From Salvator merianae (lineage: Eukaryota; Chordata; Lepidosauria; Squamata; Teiidae), in contig QVOM02000073.1 of the NCBI GenBank assembly GCA_003586115.2, positions 34,462,268 through 34,526,267 on the forward strand: a stretch of DNA of 64,000 nucleotides, written 5' to 3'. The notes below the pieces were generated by a model, which worked only from the letters and a program-made list of their open reading frames with translations, had not been told where the DNA came from and made no database searches. Positions 34,381 through 46,000 of the stretch are shown piece by piece (within the stretch, counting starts at the first letter, position 1; each line of letters opens with the position of its first letter). Position numbers and translations under genes: made by a program.

Positions 34381-34553
34381 GGCCCTTTCTGCACTTGGCT
34401 TTATTCTGGACTATATCTCAGAATAGGGACCTGCTATTCACATGCTAGTGCAGATTATAGCAGGCCCCAAGTGCGACCTCCCATAGTTCATAGTAGCATG
34501 CAGATGGCAGATCCCTGGAATAATCTGGAATAAGGCTAAGTGCAGAAAGGGCC
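34381..34553. mobile_element. Short MITE, second copy of the 180-bp form
   Basis: It begins GGCCCTTTCTGCACTTGGC and ends TAAGTGCAGAAAGGGCC, 173 bp. Apart from small gaps it matches 30623-30802 throughout, including the central GCTAGTGCAGATTATAGCAG. Confidence 0.75.
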
Positions 34554-35202
34554 TTTATATATTCTGCACTCAGAATTGATTTGTATAGATGCAGTATTGT
34601 GTACTGTAAAATTGATATGGCAGATAGAAGAATGAATCACGCACCATCAGTCAATATTATACACATAATGTGTATAATTTGGAGAAATTTGGATATGTAT
34701 GTTTCAGCTGCATGTCAATTAGTGGAAATGCTTTGATCAATGCTTGCGTGTATACAGTGTTTTGAAAATGGAAAAATAAAGCCTAATTCAGTTTGGAACC
34801 AGAAGCAGAACAGTAATTATTTTTAAAAATCAGACTGCTTTAGACTTTTCTATTCCAATCTGGAACTAGCCAAGATACATCTTATCCAATACTCTCTTGT
34901 AGATTAGCAGCCACAGAAACCACAAAAAAGAGGAAATTCATCAAAGAAAAAGGAGGCAAACGGGGACATAAATGTGCCTAAATTATGTATTGCCTATATG
35001 TATCAATTTTATTAACGTATTACATTTACACCCTGCATTTCATTCCCTAAAGTGCTTGAATCAGTATACAAATATCCTATAACAGAAATAGGATAACAGG
35101 CCTTAAACAAGCAAACAAACAATACTTCACTTAAGTGACTACAGGGACAACTTCATGTAATTTTTTTCACCAATACAGAAGTGTTTTGTTATTCATTCCC
35201 TT
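34554..35202. other. Non-coding sequence, nothing recognised
   Basis: AT-rich, with no feature recognised. Confidence 0.45.
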
Positions 35203-35665
35203 AGAACATAAGAACATAAAAGGCCCAACCTGTCTAGTCCAGCATCCTGTCTCACACAGTGGCCCACCCATTGCTTCTAAGCATTCTCAAACAGAAGACA
35301 AAGGCAAAACCTTCACTTACTCTCAAATCCCTGCAAGTGGCCTTTAGAGGCATCCTGCCTGTCTCTCCAAACTGGAGATAATGCATAGGCATCAATGCTA
35401 GTAGCTATTGATGTACTTGTCCTCGATGAATTTCTCTAACTCTTTCTTAAAGCCAACCAGGCTGGTTGCTGTCACCACATCTTTTGGTAGTAAATTCCAT
35501 AGATCAATGACTCTAAGTGAAAAAATACTTTCCTTTGTCAGTCTTAACTCTCCTGCCCATCAGCTTCTTAGAGTGCCCCCTGGCTCTAGCATTGTACGTT
35601 AGGAAAAATATTTTTCGCTATCCACTTTTTCCATACCATGCATGATTTTATATATTTCAGTCAGG

Positions 35666-36148
35666 TCACCTCTTAAATTTTGTCTTCCAAACCTGCAGAG
35701 GTGTAAAGGAGGTGTTCCAATTCCTTGATCTTTTCTGCACTTTTTCTAGTTCCACAATATCCTTTCTGATGTGTGATGACCAGAATTGTACATAATATTT
35801 CAAATGTGTCCTCGCCATACATTTATAAAGAGGCACAATGATGCTTGTTGAGTTATTTTCTGTTCCTTTCCAAATTACCCCTAGCATTGAATTTGGTTTT
35901 TTTTTCACTGCTGCTGTGCACTGGGTAGACACCTTCATTGAGCTATCCACTAGAATCCCAAGATCCCTTTCCTGGTTTGTCACAGAAAACTCGGCCTCCA
36001 TCAATTTATCAGTTTTTACAACCCTGAACAATTTAGTGCCATCAGCATACTTTGCTATCTCACTGCTCACCCCTGCTTCTAGATCATTTATGAATAAATT
36101 AAAAAGTACAGGTCCTACTACTAAACCTCGGGAGACCCCTTTTCTCAC
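35666..36148 (-). pseudogene. CR1-like reverse transcriptase fragment
   Basis: A 160-residue frame reads from the RT palm through the thumb/C-terminal part. It includes GPVLFNLFINDLEAGVSSE, KYADGTKLFRVVK and ERDLGILVDSSMKVS, then HLKYYVQFWSSHIRKDIVELEKVQ, a signature order of CR1-type LINEs (written here in pieces). The catalytic YADD/FADD is YADG, so the enzyme would be dead. A stretch between KLM and EAEFSV appears deleted relative to the usual CR1 order. The frame ends in the 3' region, where the usual RR.RGDLI motif is lost. The product would have acted in target-primed reverse transcription of the element's RNA. Confidence 0.8.
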
Positions 36149-36220
36149 TTCTCTCCACTCTGAGAACTGTCCATTTATTACTACTCTGTTTTCTCTCCTT
36201 TAGCCAGTTACCAGTCTAGG

Positions 36221-37284
36221 GGTGTTTGCACTTTCTATGTTAGAACAAAATGATTATTCTGTTCTTACATGGAATTGACCACACAGCATGGACACCATCC
36301 ACACTGCATGGCCCTAGTCTTAAATACGATCAGGATACCAGCATTCGTGGTCTGAATGCTGGTGTTCTGGCTCAATCCTCACCATGACAGCAGCTGGGAA
36401 GCATTCAGCTGCTGCCATGGCAACCAGCAGCACCATGCAGTGCACAGGTATGCACCAGCACAATCAAGCAACTGAACAGGCACAGCTGCCACATGCTACA
36501 TGGCCATGCATTCCAAATGTGAATACACAATGGGCCTGTTCGCACTACCCCGGTAGTCCATTTGCTGGAATGGAGCTTTCGCACTGCCGTGGGCGAACCC
36601 AGCCTCTCCCAATACATACCTGATGCTGGGGAAGGCAAGACAAGTAATTACTTGTCTTCGTTCCGACCTGCATGATTGAGTGAAGATCAGGGAAGGTCCT
36701 TTCGCACTCCCTTCCTGGCTCAAAATGGCGGTGGGGAGGGGCTGGTGTGGCTGCGCAGGCATGGTCCGCTGCTTCATAACCCAGTCTGCTGCTTCACAAC
36801 CCAGTTTGCCCTTTGGGCTTCGCAGCCTGGCTGCCGTTGCGAAGACAGCTCCAAAAGGAGACCCTCTAGCTTTGAAGCAGTACTCTATGGTTCGGATTAC
36901 TAGACCTATCTATGCATCTGTGCCTCTATGGTTTGTGACCTCATTTCCTATCTAGGGGATTCCCATCCGCACCGCTCCCTCTGCTGCTCAACTTGGAGTC
37001 CGTTTCTCTGGCTGTAAGTGCATATGGCACCCAGCAGACTCCAACCTCTCCAGTCTGAAGCCTACTAATGAGACCATTCTACGGAGGTAAGTGCGAACAG
37101 GCCCTTCATGGGAGCTGACTATCAGCTCCTGGTAAAACTGTGCAGTGCTAATTTGTGCTCCACTGCTACTCATGATCGGAAGCAGCAATATGCTGCTCCC
37201 GATCACAAGGACCTCCACAAAGTGTGGAAGCACTTTGCTAGCGAGCATCCCTGATGCTTGCTAGCTTAAAGTGCAAAAAAAGCC
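36221..37284. mobile_element. MITE inserted in CR1, itself containing another MITE
   Basis: The ends GGTGTTTGCACTTTC and AAAGTGCAAAAAAAGCC are inverted. The flanks are CTAGG (36216-36220) and CTAGA (37285-37289). The paralogous CR1 at 60000 has the uninterrupted sequence CCAGTCCAGG-ACAGGATCTG, i.e. an empty site, which supports a 5-bp TSD. Internal blocks match 17941-18357. The element at 36533-37103 is nested within. Confidence 0.8.
36533..37103 (+). mobile_element. Nested MITE, GGCCTGTTCGCACT family
   Basis: Left end GGCCTGTTCGCACT and right end AGTGCGAACAGGCC are perfect 14-bp inverted repeats. It is about 571 bp, collinear with 7753-8297 and with the reverse complement of 23477-24052. 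It contains a doubled CTGCTTCA(T/C)AACCCAGT unit at 36769-36810. The 5-bp flanks CAATG and CTTCA do not match, so the TSD is decayed or different. Confidence 0.75.
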
Positions 37285-37480
37285 CTAGAATAGGACCTGT
37301 CGTTTTATTCCATGACTGGTGAGTTTATTCAGGAGTCTCTGATGAGAAAATTTGTCAAAAGCCTTCTGAGAGTCCACATAGACAATATAAACTGGATCAC
37401 CTTCATCCACATGTTTATTAACACTCAAAAATTCTAACAAGTTTGTAAGGCGTGAATTACCGAAACAAAATGCTTCATTT

Positions 37481-39289
37481 CTTGTGTTTAAATGGGATTT
37501 TTTTTACAGTGGGAGCTTAATAAGATCAAAATGGAGGTTTCTTGCATCATAGTTTCATTGACAATACTAGAATGAAAATCTTACATCAACAGTTACAAAA
37601 CAGCATACTTCCTTTTGCATGAAAATGACCAATGGAAAAATCTATAGTACCAGTCTATCACTTCAGCATTATTTCTTCATATCTTCTGAAGAAAAAAAAC
37701 ATGCCCATATGACTCTAATAAATCCCTTTTTGCATATTTTTCACAGTGAGATGAGGAAAGGCAGGCAATCTATCTCCAAGCATGAATGAGAAAAAAAATG
37801 CAAAATTCCAAAAGTACAGAATTTCATGCATGAGAAAATGACTTCAGAAGCTGGAAATTAATAGAGAGCATGAATCAGTAAAAACTGTGTTGAAACCTCA
37901 CTGTTTCTGTAGCAGAAGTTTATCTAAGGAACACGCTTCCTTGTTTTGTAGATACTGAAGAAATACTTTTGACAAGTGCGTTACAGCCATACTTTGCCAT
38001 TTGTACATAGAACAGTTCCTACTCATGGGAGAAGTTGACATTCAGTAGGCTTGGTGGGAAGAGACTCTCCAAACCCACTGGAGGAAGGGAAAGAAAACAT
38101 TTTTGCCAATTTCCCTACTTCCAGTCTGTTCCATGCTACTTCTCAACTGTTTTCTGAGTAGTTCTACAAACAGTGGCTTGAAATGTGCAGGAAGATTGAA
38201 GGCTTCTGTTTCATGTATATTGGTTTACTGTTTACCATATATTGGTTTACATTTTCATGTTTTTTGTTTGTTTAATGCTGGTCACAGACCTTAATAAATA
38301 TTCATTCATTTGTTTGTTCATTTGTTCGTTCATTCACCATACTTATCTTAGGTCGCTTGCAAACATACCTGTTTTCACAGAACAGACTGTTTGGCAGTAT
38401 ACTTCTTCTGCATGGGATTAATGCTATCCTGTGCCACAACTGAAGGGCTCTCTATCCCGGTTTAGCTGTCAGGGACACTGACTAGCAAAGTGCTTCTTTA
38501 CTTTGTGAAGGCTCTTATGGCCGGGAGCAGCATATCACTGCTCCCAATCATGAATAGCTGATATTTGCTTAATATTTTGAACATTTATTTCATTTAGAAC
38601 TCACCTTTTGGGGCTACTAGGCAATGAAATATTTTATTTAATTGAAGAGCCAAAGCATTAATAAAGAGTGCAGCAATCATTCTATAAACATTTGATGGCT
38701 AACTCACACCACCCAGAAAAGAACAGTAGGAAATGTTTGATATTGCAAACTGACTGGAATCACGTTCAGATTAAAAACAGTAAGAACTTTTCTAAATTCT
38801 TTTGAAGATTCAACCTCCTATTTAAAGCTGTTGATAACTTCAGGTTCTAGAAATCTATTTGCTAGAACCAGATGGAATGCATTAGATAGTGCCTAGTTAA
38901 GAGGAAGACACCAGGACATTCCCCACTATATGAGGTATTAGCCATAGGCAGCAAGTGACTGAGAAACTTAACAGGAACACAAAAAGAAAAACATGATGCA
39001 ATTCAGGACATGCTTAGAGATCTATTCGAATCAGTAATGCCCTGGTATCTGAGTACACGAAGGAACTAATGCTTAATGCTGCTCTTAGCAGATATAAAAT
39101 GAAATATTTCAGAAACAGTGGGAAAACATTTACCTGCAGCTGAGAAAGGAAGGAAATGCCTATCACTTTACCGGGCTAGGTTCTGAGATTAAATGGAAAC
39201 TGGACTTCCTTGACTGGCTTTTAAAAAACAAATTGAACTTCCCCCTGCCATTTTATACATTCAATTTCAATCTTACATTTATTTATTTA
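37481..39289. other. Mostly unassigned non-coding sequence with two fragments
   Basis: At 38200-38335 a plus-strand segment ends GCTGGTCACAGACCTTAATAAA then (ATTC/TTTG)n. This resembles the 3' end of the LINE at 54.1 kb (CTGGTCATTGACCGTACAAA on its own strand). At 38455-38560 GGGAGCAGCATATCACTGCTCCC and nearby blocks match the right part of the 36221 MITE. The rest is unrecognised. Confidence 0.45.
38286..38336. repeat. (ATTC)n/(TTTG)n tetranucleotide tract
   Basis: ATTC and TTTG/TTCG tetramers alternate directly after an AATAAAT; it is probably the microsatellite tail of a LINE 3' end. Confidence 0.75.
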
Positions 39290-39445
39290 AATATTTATAT
39301 TTTTATCCCCCCAAAGGTGGGTTACAACAATAAAATCTAATTAAAAGAACACACTAAAACAGTAATAGTGCCTGAAAGTGAGGAGAATAGCTGTTACTTC
39401 AGCCAAAGGCCTGGATAAATAGGTGCATGTTTACCAATCTTCTAA
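39290..39445 (-). mobile_element. L2-like 3' end fragment
   Basis: (TTTA)n, then ATATTTTTATCCCCCCAAAGGTGGGTTACAA and AAAGGCCTGGATAAATAGGTGC match in order the younger L2 3' UTR and C-terminal coding end (42800-43090). Confidence 0.55.
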
Positions 39446-39459
39446 ATGTATTGTAGCCA

Positions 39460-41830
39460 GACTACTCAGAATATATAACTCAGGAGTACTGTGCCATGCA
39501 AAGGTAAGGGCACTGCCAAGGCACAGAGACTCTTAACCTATGAAAATGAACATTGACCATATGAAACATAATTGGCATAAAGGTTACAGATACAGGGGAA
39601 ATGGACCAGCAGCATGGACCCTTGAATTTAAACCAAAAATCAGTCATTTTTACTTGTTTGCACTAGGGATGTGCACGAAAGGATTTTTTTCTGTTCGTTT
39701 CGCAATGCATCGAAGCTTCGTTGCTTCGCTTTCGCACGAAAACGGAAGTCGCGAAAATGGTGATTTTCGTTTTCACAGCGAAAATTTTCGCGAAAAAACC
39801 GGAAGTGCAAAATCAATGAAATAAGTAGTGAAAAACAAACGCCGCATATCCCCCTGCCCTGTCCCTTCTATATTTGACCGTCCACATTGCTAATTTAAGG
39901 AGTTGCTTCGTTAAAGGTAAAAATTGCACGGAGCTTACTTTTTACCGGCGGCTGGTTTGTAGCAGGATTCAAAGCAACGAAGGCACGTTTGGGGTTCCTC
40001 ACTGCAGATCGAAAGCAAGCGAAAGCAAGCGAAGGAATTTTTTTCGCTTTGATTTTTCGTCATTTTCGATGCCTTTTCGACACTCATGTCTGTGCGCGCA
40101 TGCCCGCTAACTTCTGTCCCTTTAACTTATCGGCGCGACTTGTCGCTATCTGCCGTCCGTACCGATCGTTTGGGGCACAGAAATTATTACCTCGCCTACG
40201 AGGCGGACAGGCTTAATCAGCGACGCGCGAAGCAATTGCCTTCAGCTCAGCGCATAATTTAGAAGACTGGCGGCAGCCGCAGGATGAAATAACTCCCTAC
40301 TTCCGAGCAGCAGCGAAATGACGCCTCGTCTTGCCCTCCCTCCCTACTTCCGAGCAGCAGCAAAATGACGCCTTGTCTTGCCCTCCGTTTCAAAAAGCAG
40401 AACTATATACCACCATCAAAGACGTTTTATTAACTCCTAGCCATCTTAGTTTCTCATCCTCATGCGGTGCGATCGCTGCAAGGCAGGCGAAGAGTTAAAA
40501 AAATACCGTCTTTCCTAATGTGATGCATTACAATTTCCACCTCTAGAGGCAGAGACTTGATGCTACGAAGCTACCGAGCTTCTTTGCATCGCAGTTTTCA
40601 CAGCGAAAAAAGACGAAAATAGCCGTTCGCGGTGAGTGGCGAAGGTCACGAAAATTGACGAAAATCGCCGCGACTTTCGCTATTCGCTTTCGCGATAGAG
40701 AGGGCACTTCGCGTTCGATGCGAATGTTGCGAAGCAACGAAATTCGTACGAAATTTCGTTGCTTCGAAATTTCGTGCACATCCCTAGTTTGCACCCATTT
40801 TTAAAAGACAAGCCTAACTGCAAAAAGCCCGACATTTTTTTCTTTTTCCTAAAAGGAACAGATAAGAAAAACCCTTTGCCCAGGCAAGTTCCAACACAAG
40901 AAGTTAAGAACATTAATGATTACATAGAACTTAAAGATAAGTATTTGGCAACTCAGACAAGACTATTGTCCCAGTACACATTTATAAGGAATCTCAAACA
41001 GAAGGACAATGAAACCCTTCCAAAACTAGTTTCAACCAGAACCAGAGAGGATGCCTTGGGTAAATGTCACCAGAAAACTCATTAACACTCACAAATTACA
41101 GTCTAGGTGTGCTTCCTAACTCCTGTACATATGCCAAGGTGACAGGAAATAGACCAAATAAGGACAAAGTGACATAAGCACCTACATCACAGAGCCCTCA
41201 TCTGTCCCCTCCCCTCAAAATTCCCACCAGTGCAGAGTCCCATTAACTTGCCCTAACATAGCCCTAAGAAAACCTCATCCTGGGGCACAGTTAGAAGAGA
41301 TGGACAAACCCCTCCAGATGTAGATAAAAATCTTACCTTTGGGGCAGCCAGGTACATTCAGATCCCCTCTGATGTCACCTTTCAGCTCCTTCCACCACTG
41401 AAACCATCTCTGCTGTGCTACCTAAGAAGTTGCTGTGCTCTGCCCCTCCTTACTTCAGCTTGTGGCTGCTGCTGCTGCTGAAAGACTGAAGGACTGCTAA
41501 ACTTCAAGGGTGAGAACCTAGCTGTCTGCTCCTTGTACGGTAGGGCATTCTTACAGGAAAACAGGGCAGATTCAGGTAGGATTCTTTCCCTTTTCCCTAC
41601 TATCTGTCCTCTTCAGCAGTTCTGCTCTATGCTTTCTATTTCAAACAGCCCAGCTATTGTCAGAACCTGCATTTTTGTTCCAATTAATCCTTCTAAGGTT
41701 TTTTTGTTCTTTTTCAATAAAGTTCAGTTTAATTCTTTCTAATCTTGGCCCAAGAGTATTTTTTTGAAAGTTGTACAGAGTCACCTAGCCAATTTATCAT
41801 TTTTAAAGCCTATATTATACAACCCCTGAG
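39460..41830 (+). repeat. Unclassified long repeat, copy 2 (interrupted by hAT MITE)
   Basis: The parts 39460-39655 and 40795-41830 are collinear with 25440-27200. Near its right end are CAATAAAGTTCAG and T-rich sequence, then CCAATTTATCATTTTTAAAGCC. A CTGCTGCTGCTGCTG tract sits at about 41467-41480. No domain or TSD was found. Confidence 0.4.
39664..40786 (+). mobile_element. hAT-type MITE, 1.12 kb, TSD GTTTGCAC
   Basis: The ends TAGGGATGTGCACGAAA and TTTCGTGCACATCCCTA are perfect inverted repeats. GTTTGCAC is present on both sides (39656-39663 and 40787-40794), an exact 8-bp TSD as made by hAT transposases. The interior is rich in CGAAA/TTTCG words at both ends and CpG-rich, with no transposase, so the element is non-autonomous. 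It contains two units of a 47-bp tandem repeat (from 40293 and 40340). The copy at 60859-62119 is the same family in inverse orientation. Confidence 0.9.
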
Positions 41831-42119
41831 CATCTGGTCCCTAAAGGGGCTAATTCTCAGCATTCCCCTTTACCCACAAAGCACAGCTGATAACAGTATA
41901 TAGTGAAGATACGTGGCACTAGTGGCATCTCATAGCTTTAAGGGAGCGTGATCACAGGCATGGGTTGGGTGATTGCTGGCTGGGTGTGTGTGTGTGCTTT
42001 TCCTCAGCATGCTGATACAAGAGCCGCCCAGGCAGTAATGTGTGTTTTTGTGGTCTGTGATTGCCAAGGCTGGGTTTGTAATCACTCACCTTTAGAGCTA
42101 TGAGCCACCACTGCCTGGC
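41831..42119. other. Non-coding sequence with short (GT)n
   Basis: A GT tract at about 41984-41996; otherwise nothing recognised. Confidence 0.45.
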
Positions 42120-42799
42120 ACACCACAGAGGGGAGACTATTTCATAGTCTGGTGACTACCACCAAGAAGGCCGTATCCTGAGTACTTAAAACCTGGATGG
42201 CCTCATCTGCAGATCTTAAGGCATGGGCAGGTCGATATAGTAGAAAACCTTCCTTTATATATTTGGGACCCAAGCATATTAGGCATTATAGGTTGAAGTT
42301 AGCACCTTGTATTGGACTTGGTAGTGAATTGGCAGCCAAAACAATTATTTTATGACCGGTGTGATATACATCCAGCCAGCAGTACCTATTAGCAGTCTCA
42401 CTGCTGCATTCTACACCAGCTGCAGCTTCTGAACTATCTTCAAGAGCAGCCCCATGTAGAGTGCATTACATTAGTCAATCTGAAAGATACCATAGCATGA
42501 ATTGCTGTGACCAGATAGTCTCTGCCCAGAAAGGGTCAGATTTGGCAAACCAGCCATAACTGGAATTTGGTACTCTTGGCCACCGCCTTCACTTGAACTT
42601 CACGTGCCATTCCAGAATCCAAGAATACCCCTGGAGTTTGCATCTGTCCTTTCCAGGGCAATATAACCCCACTGAGAACAGGGTGCCTCCATACTTCATG
42701 GACCAAGGACCCTGTGACACACAACCCCTCTCCCAGTGGCTTCATATAGGTATTAAAGAGCATGGGCAACAAGGTCAACCCCTGAGAAACCCCACAGAT
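42120..42799 (-). pseudogene. Older L2 LINE, 3' half (RT and C-terminal region)
   Basis: On the minus strand this reads from the RT GV(S)QG motif: GLTLLPMLFNTYMKPLGEG, then a GV.LP...QTPGVFLDS segment and TALVTSQLDYCNALY-like remnants, in L2 order. It is frame-broken and diverged. It continues directly from 48821-49450: TSWKLIC there joins GVSQGLTLL here once the younger L2 is removed. The product would have been the RT of an L2 element. Confidence 0.85.
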
Positions 42800-43035
42800 T
42801 TATTTTTTATTATTATTTATTTATTTATTTATATCCCGACTTTTTCCCAAAAAAGGGACTCAAGGCGGCATACAAGATTAAAACAATACAATAGTATACC
42901 AAATTAAAAACTACCCATTCATATATACAAGTAAAAATAAGATATATAAAATCCAAGAGCAGTAATCAAATATTAAAAATAAAACCAGTTATTAAACACT
43001 ATAAAAAGATAATAGACAAAAAAGATAAAAAAAAA

Positions 43036-46000
43036 TTAAAAATTAACTATTGGGTTAAAAGCCTTCCGGAATAAAAATGTTTTTACCTGCTTACGGAAGG
43101 CAGGAAGAGATGGGGCCGTCCTGGCCTCCATGGGGAGGGAGTTACAAAGCTTGGGGGCAGCCACTGAAAAGGCCCTCACTCTTGTTCCTACTAACCGGAT
43201 TTGGGAAGGAGGTGGTACAGAGAGAAGGGCCTCAGAGGTAGATCTAAGCAGCCTGCCAGGCTCATAGAGGACAAGACGATTCTTCAGGTATCCTGGTCCT
43301 AAGCCATTTAGTACTTTATAGGTTAAAACAGCCAGTTTAAATTGTGCCCGGAAAGGAACTGGTAGCCAGTGGAGCTCTTCCAATAAGGGAGTTGTGCGCT
43401 CCCTATAACTAGCACCAGTTAACAACCTGGCCGCTGTTCTTTGAACCAGCTTGAGTTTCTGGATGGTTTTCACTAGTAGCCCCACATAGAGAGCACTACA
43501 GTAATCCAATTGGGATGTAACCAAGGCGTGAATCACTGTGGCCAAATCAGGCTTCTCCAAAAATGGGCACAGTTGCTGCACTGGTTTTAACTGTGCAAAA
43601 GCACTCCTGGACACTGCTGAAGCCTGAGCCTCCATGCTCAGAGATGAATCCAGGAGTACCCCCAAACTACGGACCTGTGTTCTCAGAGGGAGGGTAACCC
43701 CATCCAACACTGGCTGAAACCCTATTCATGTATCTGACTTCCGGCTGACCAGGAGCACTTCTGTTTTATCTGCATTAAGTTTCATCTTGTTCACTTTCAT
43801 CCAGTCTGTTACAGCTTCCAGGTATCGGTTTATCACATGCACAGCTTTCTTGGAGTCTGGTGGAAATGAATAGTAAAGCTGGGTATCATCAGCGTACTGA
43901 TGACATTTCACCCCAAAACTCCTAATGATTGCTCCCAATGGTTTAATGTAGATATTGAATAACATAGGGGACAGGACTGAACCCTGAGGTACACCGCGGT
44001 TCAGTGGCCACAGATTCGAACAAGAATCCCCCAGCAGAACTTTCTGAAACCGCCCCTCCAAAAAGGAGCGGAACCATTGTAGCACAATACCTCCAACCCC
44101 CAACCCAACTAAATGGCCAAGGAGGACACCATGATTAATGGTGTCAAAGGCCGCCAAAAGATCTAGCAGAATCAGCAATGATACATTCCCTTTGTCTAAT
44201 TCCAGGCGTAGGTCATCTACCAGAGCGACCAGGGCTGTCTCTGTCCCATAGCCTGGTCTAAAACCAGATTGGCACAGATCAAGAAAGTCTGTCTCATCTA
44301 AAAGACCCTGGAGTTGGGAGGCCACCACACGTTCCAGTACCTTTCCCAGGAATGGCAAGTTGGAGACTGGTCTATAGTTGTTTAATATAGTAGGATCTAG
44401 GGATGGCTTCTTCAACAATGGTCTAACCACCGCCTCCTTCAGACCTACAGGGACAGTACCTTGTTGCAAGGAGGCATTAATCACTTCCCCGATCCACTCA
44501 GTCAAGCCTTTTCTGGCCTGTTTGATTAGCCAGGATGGACAGGGGTCTAGTACACAAGTGGTGGGTCTCACTTCCCCAAGGATCTTGTCCACAACCTCGG
44601 GCTGCACTAATTGAAGTGTATTCATTATTGCTGGATCTGCAAGGGCTGGCATTATCTCTGCTGTACCTGCTACAGTATTAGAGTCCAGCTCAGAACGAAT
44701 CTGGGTAATCTTTCCCGAAAAATGGCGCGCAAATTCTTCACAGCAATCTGGTATGTGGTTCTCATATTCTATTGGGGATGGTTTTAACAGATCTCTGACT
44801 ACTCGAAACAGCTCTGCAGGGCGGTTGTGAGCAGAGGCAATACTGGCAGCCAGATATAACTTCTTTGCAGCTTGTATAGCTCTCGTATAGGCCTTAAGAT
44901 ATTGTTTTGCTCGTTTTTTATCAGAATTGTTTAGTGTTTTCCTCCACTGTCGCTCAAGTCTCCTTCTCTCACGCTTCATGGCTCTTAGGTCCGTAGAAAA
45001 CCATGGAGCTGGCTTAGGCCTCCTGTGTGAGAAGGGACGCTTAGGTGCAATCATGTCTAATGCCCTGGTCATTTCCCTATTCCAGAAGTCAACCAGGGCT
45101 TTGACCGGGGCATTTGTCAAGGCAGTGGGAAAATCCCCAAGAACCCTTAGGAATCTTTTTGGATCCATGAATTTCCTGGGGTGGGCCAATTTAACAGGAG
45201 CACCTTCCTTGCGGAGGTTCTGGGTTCCAACAAATCTAAATTTGACCAAGAAGTGGTCAGTCCAGGATAATGGAACTGTGCAAGGTCCTTCAATTCTGTG
45301 ATCACTGTCATCCATCCCACAAGAAAATACAAGGTCTAAAGTGTGTCCAGCCACATGAGTGTGGCTAGAGACAAACTGGGACAATCCCATGGTAGCCAAT
45401 CCAGACATGAAATTTTGGGCCGCACCTGAGAGGGTAGTCTCAGCATGAATGTTGAAGTCCCCGAGCATCACGAGTTGCTGAGAATTTAAGACCACCTCAG
45501 AGATAACCTTGATCAGTTTTGAAAGGGAGGTTGTTAAGCAGAGAGGTGGCCTGTAGACCAATAAAATCCCTAACCTGTCTCGGCTGCACACCTTTAAATA
45601 TAAACATTCAAACCCTTCAGATTGTGAGACAGGGCAACTAACTAGAGGGATCTCATCCCGGTAGACCACTGCAACTCCACCTCCCCGTCCCTCAGATCTT
45701 GCCACATGTTGTACAGAGAAACCTGGTGGGCAGAGCTGAGAAAGATTAGTTCTCCCAGCCTCCTCTAACCAGGTCTCTGTAATACATGTCAGGTCTGCAT
45801 CTTAACTCAGCATCAGGTCTTGAATGGCCATTGTTTTGCCATTCACTGACCTGGCATTAAGTAGTAAAAATTTCAACCCAGAGGGATTTCTAGTGCGGCT
45901 ATCCTGAGTATTTATGAGGCGAGATGTTTTGGGACTAATTAACACTTTGTCTCCCCTTCTGCCCCCCAAATAATATAGATGCTTCCCCTTTTCATATCTT

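Larger units (their letters stand above)
35203..37480 (-). mobile_element. CR1-like LINE, 5'-truncated, interrupted by a MITE
   Basis: On the minus strand the 37290-37480 part encodes an RT segment (domain A region). The 35666-36148 part encodes later RT and C-terminal parts. The 3' end at about 35203 finishes with two 8-bp units (TTATGTTC), the octamer-tail style of CR1. The paralogous copy at 59268-60560 has the same order. The MITE at 36221-37284 splits it. It is inactive: stops, frameshifts and a changed catalytic motif. Confidence 0.8.

Noticed and set aside
39540..40913. Basic, Arg/Phe-rich open frames on both strands
   Set aside because: They come from CGAAA/TTTCG-rich hAT MITE ends and recur as mirror images in the second copy.
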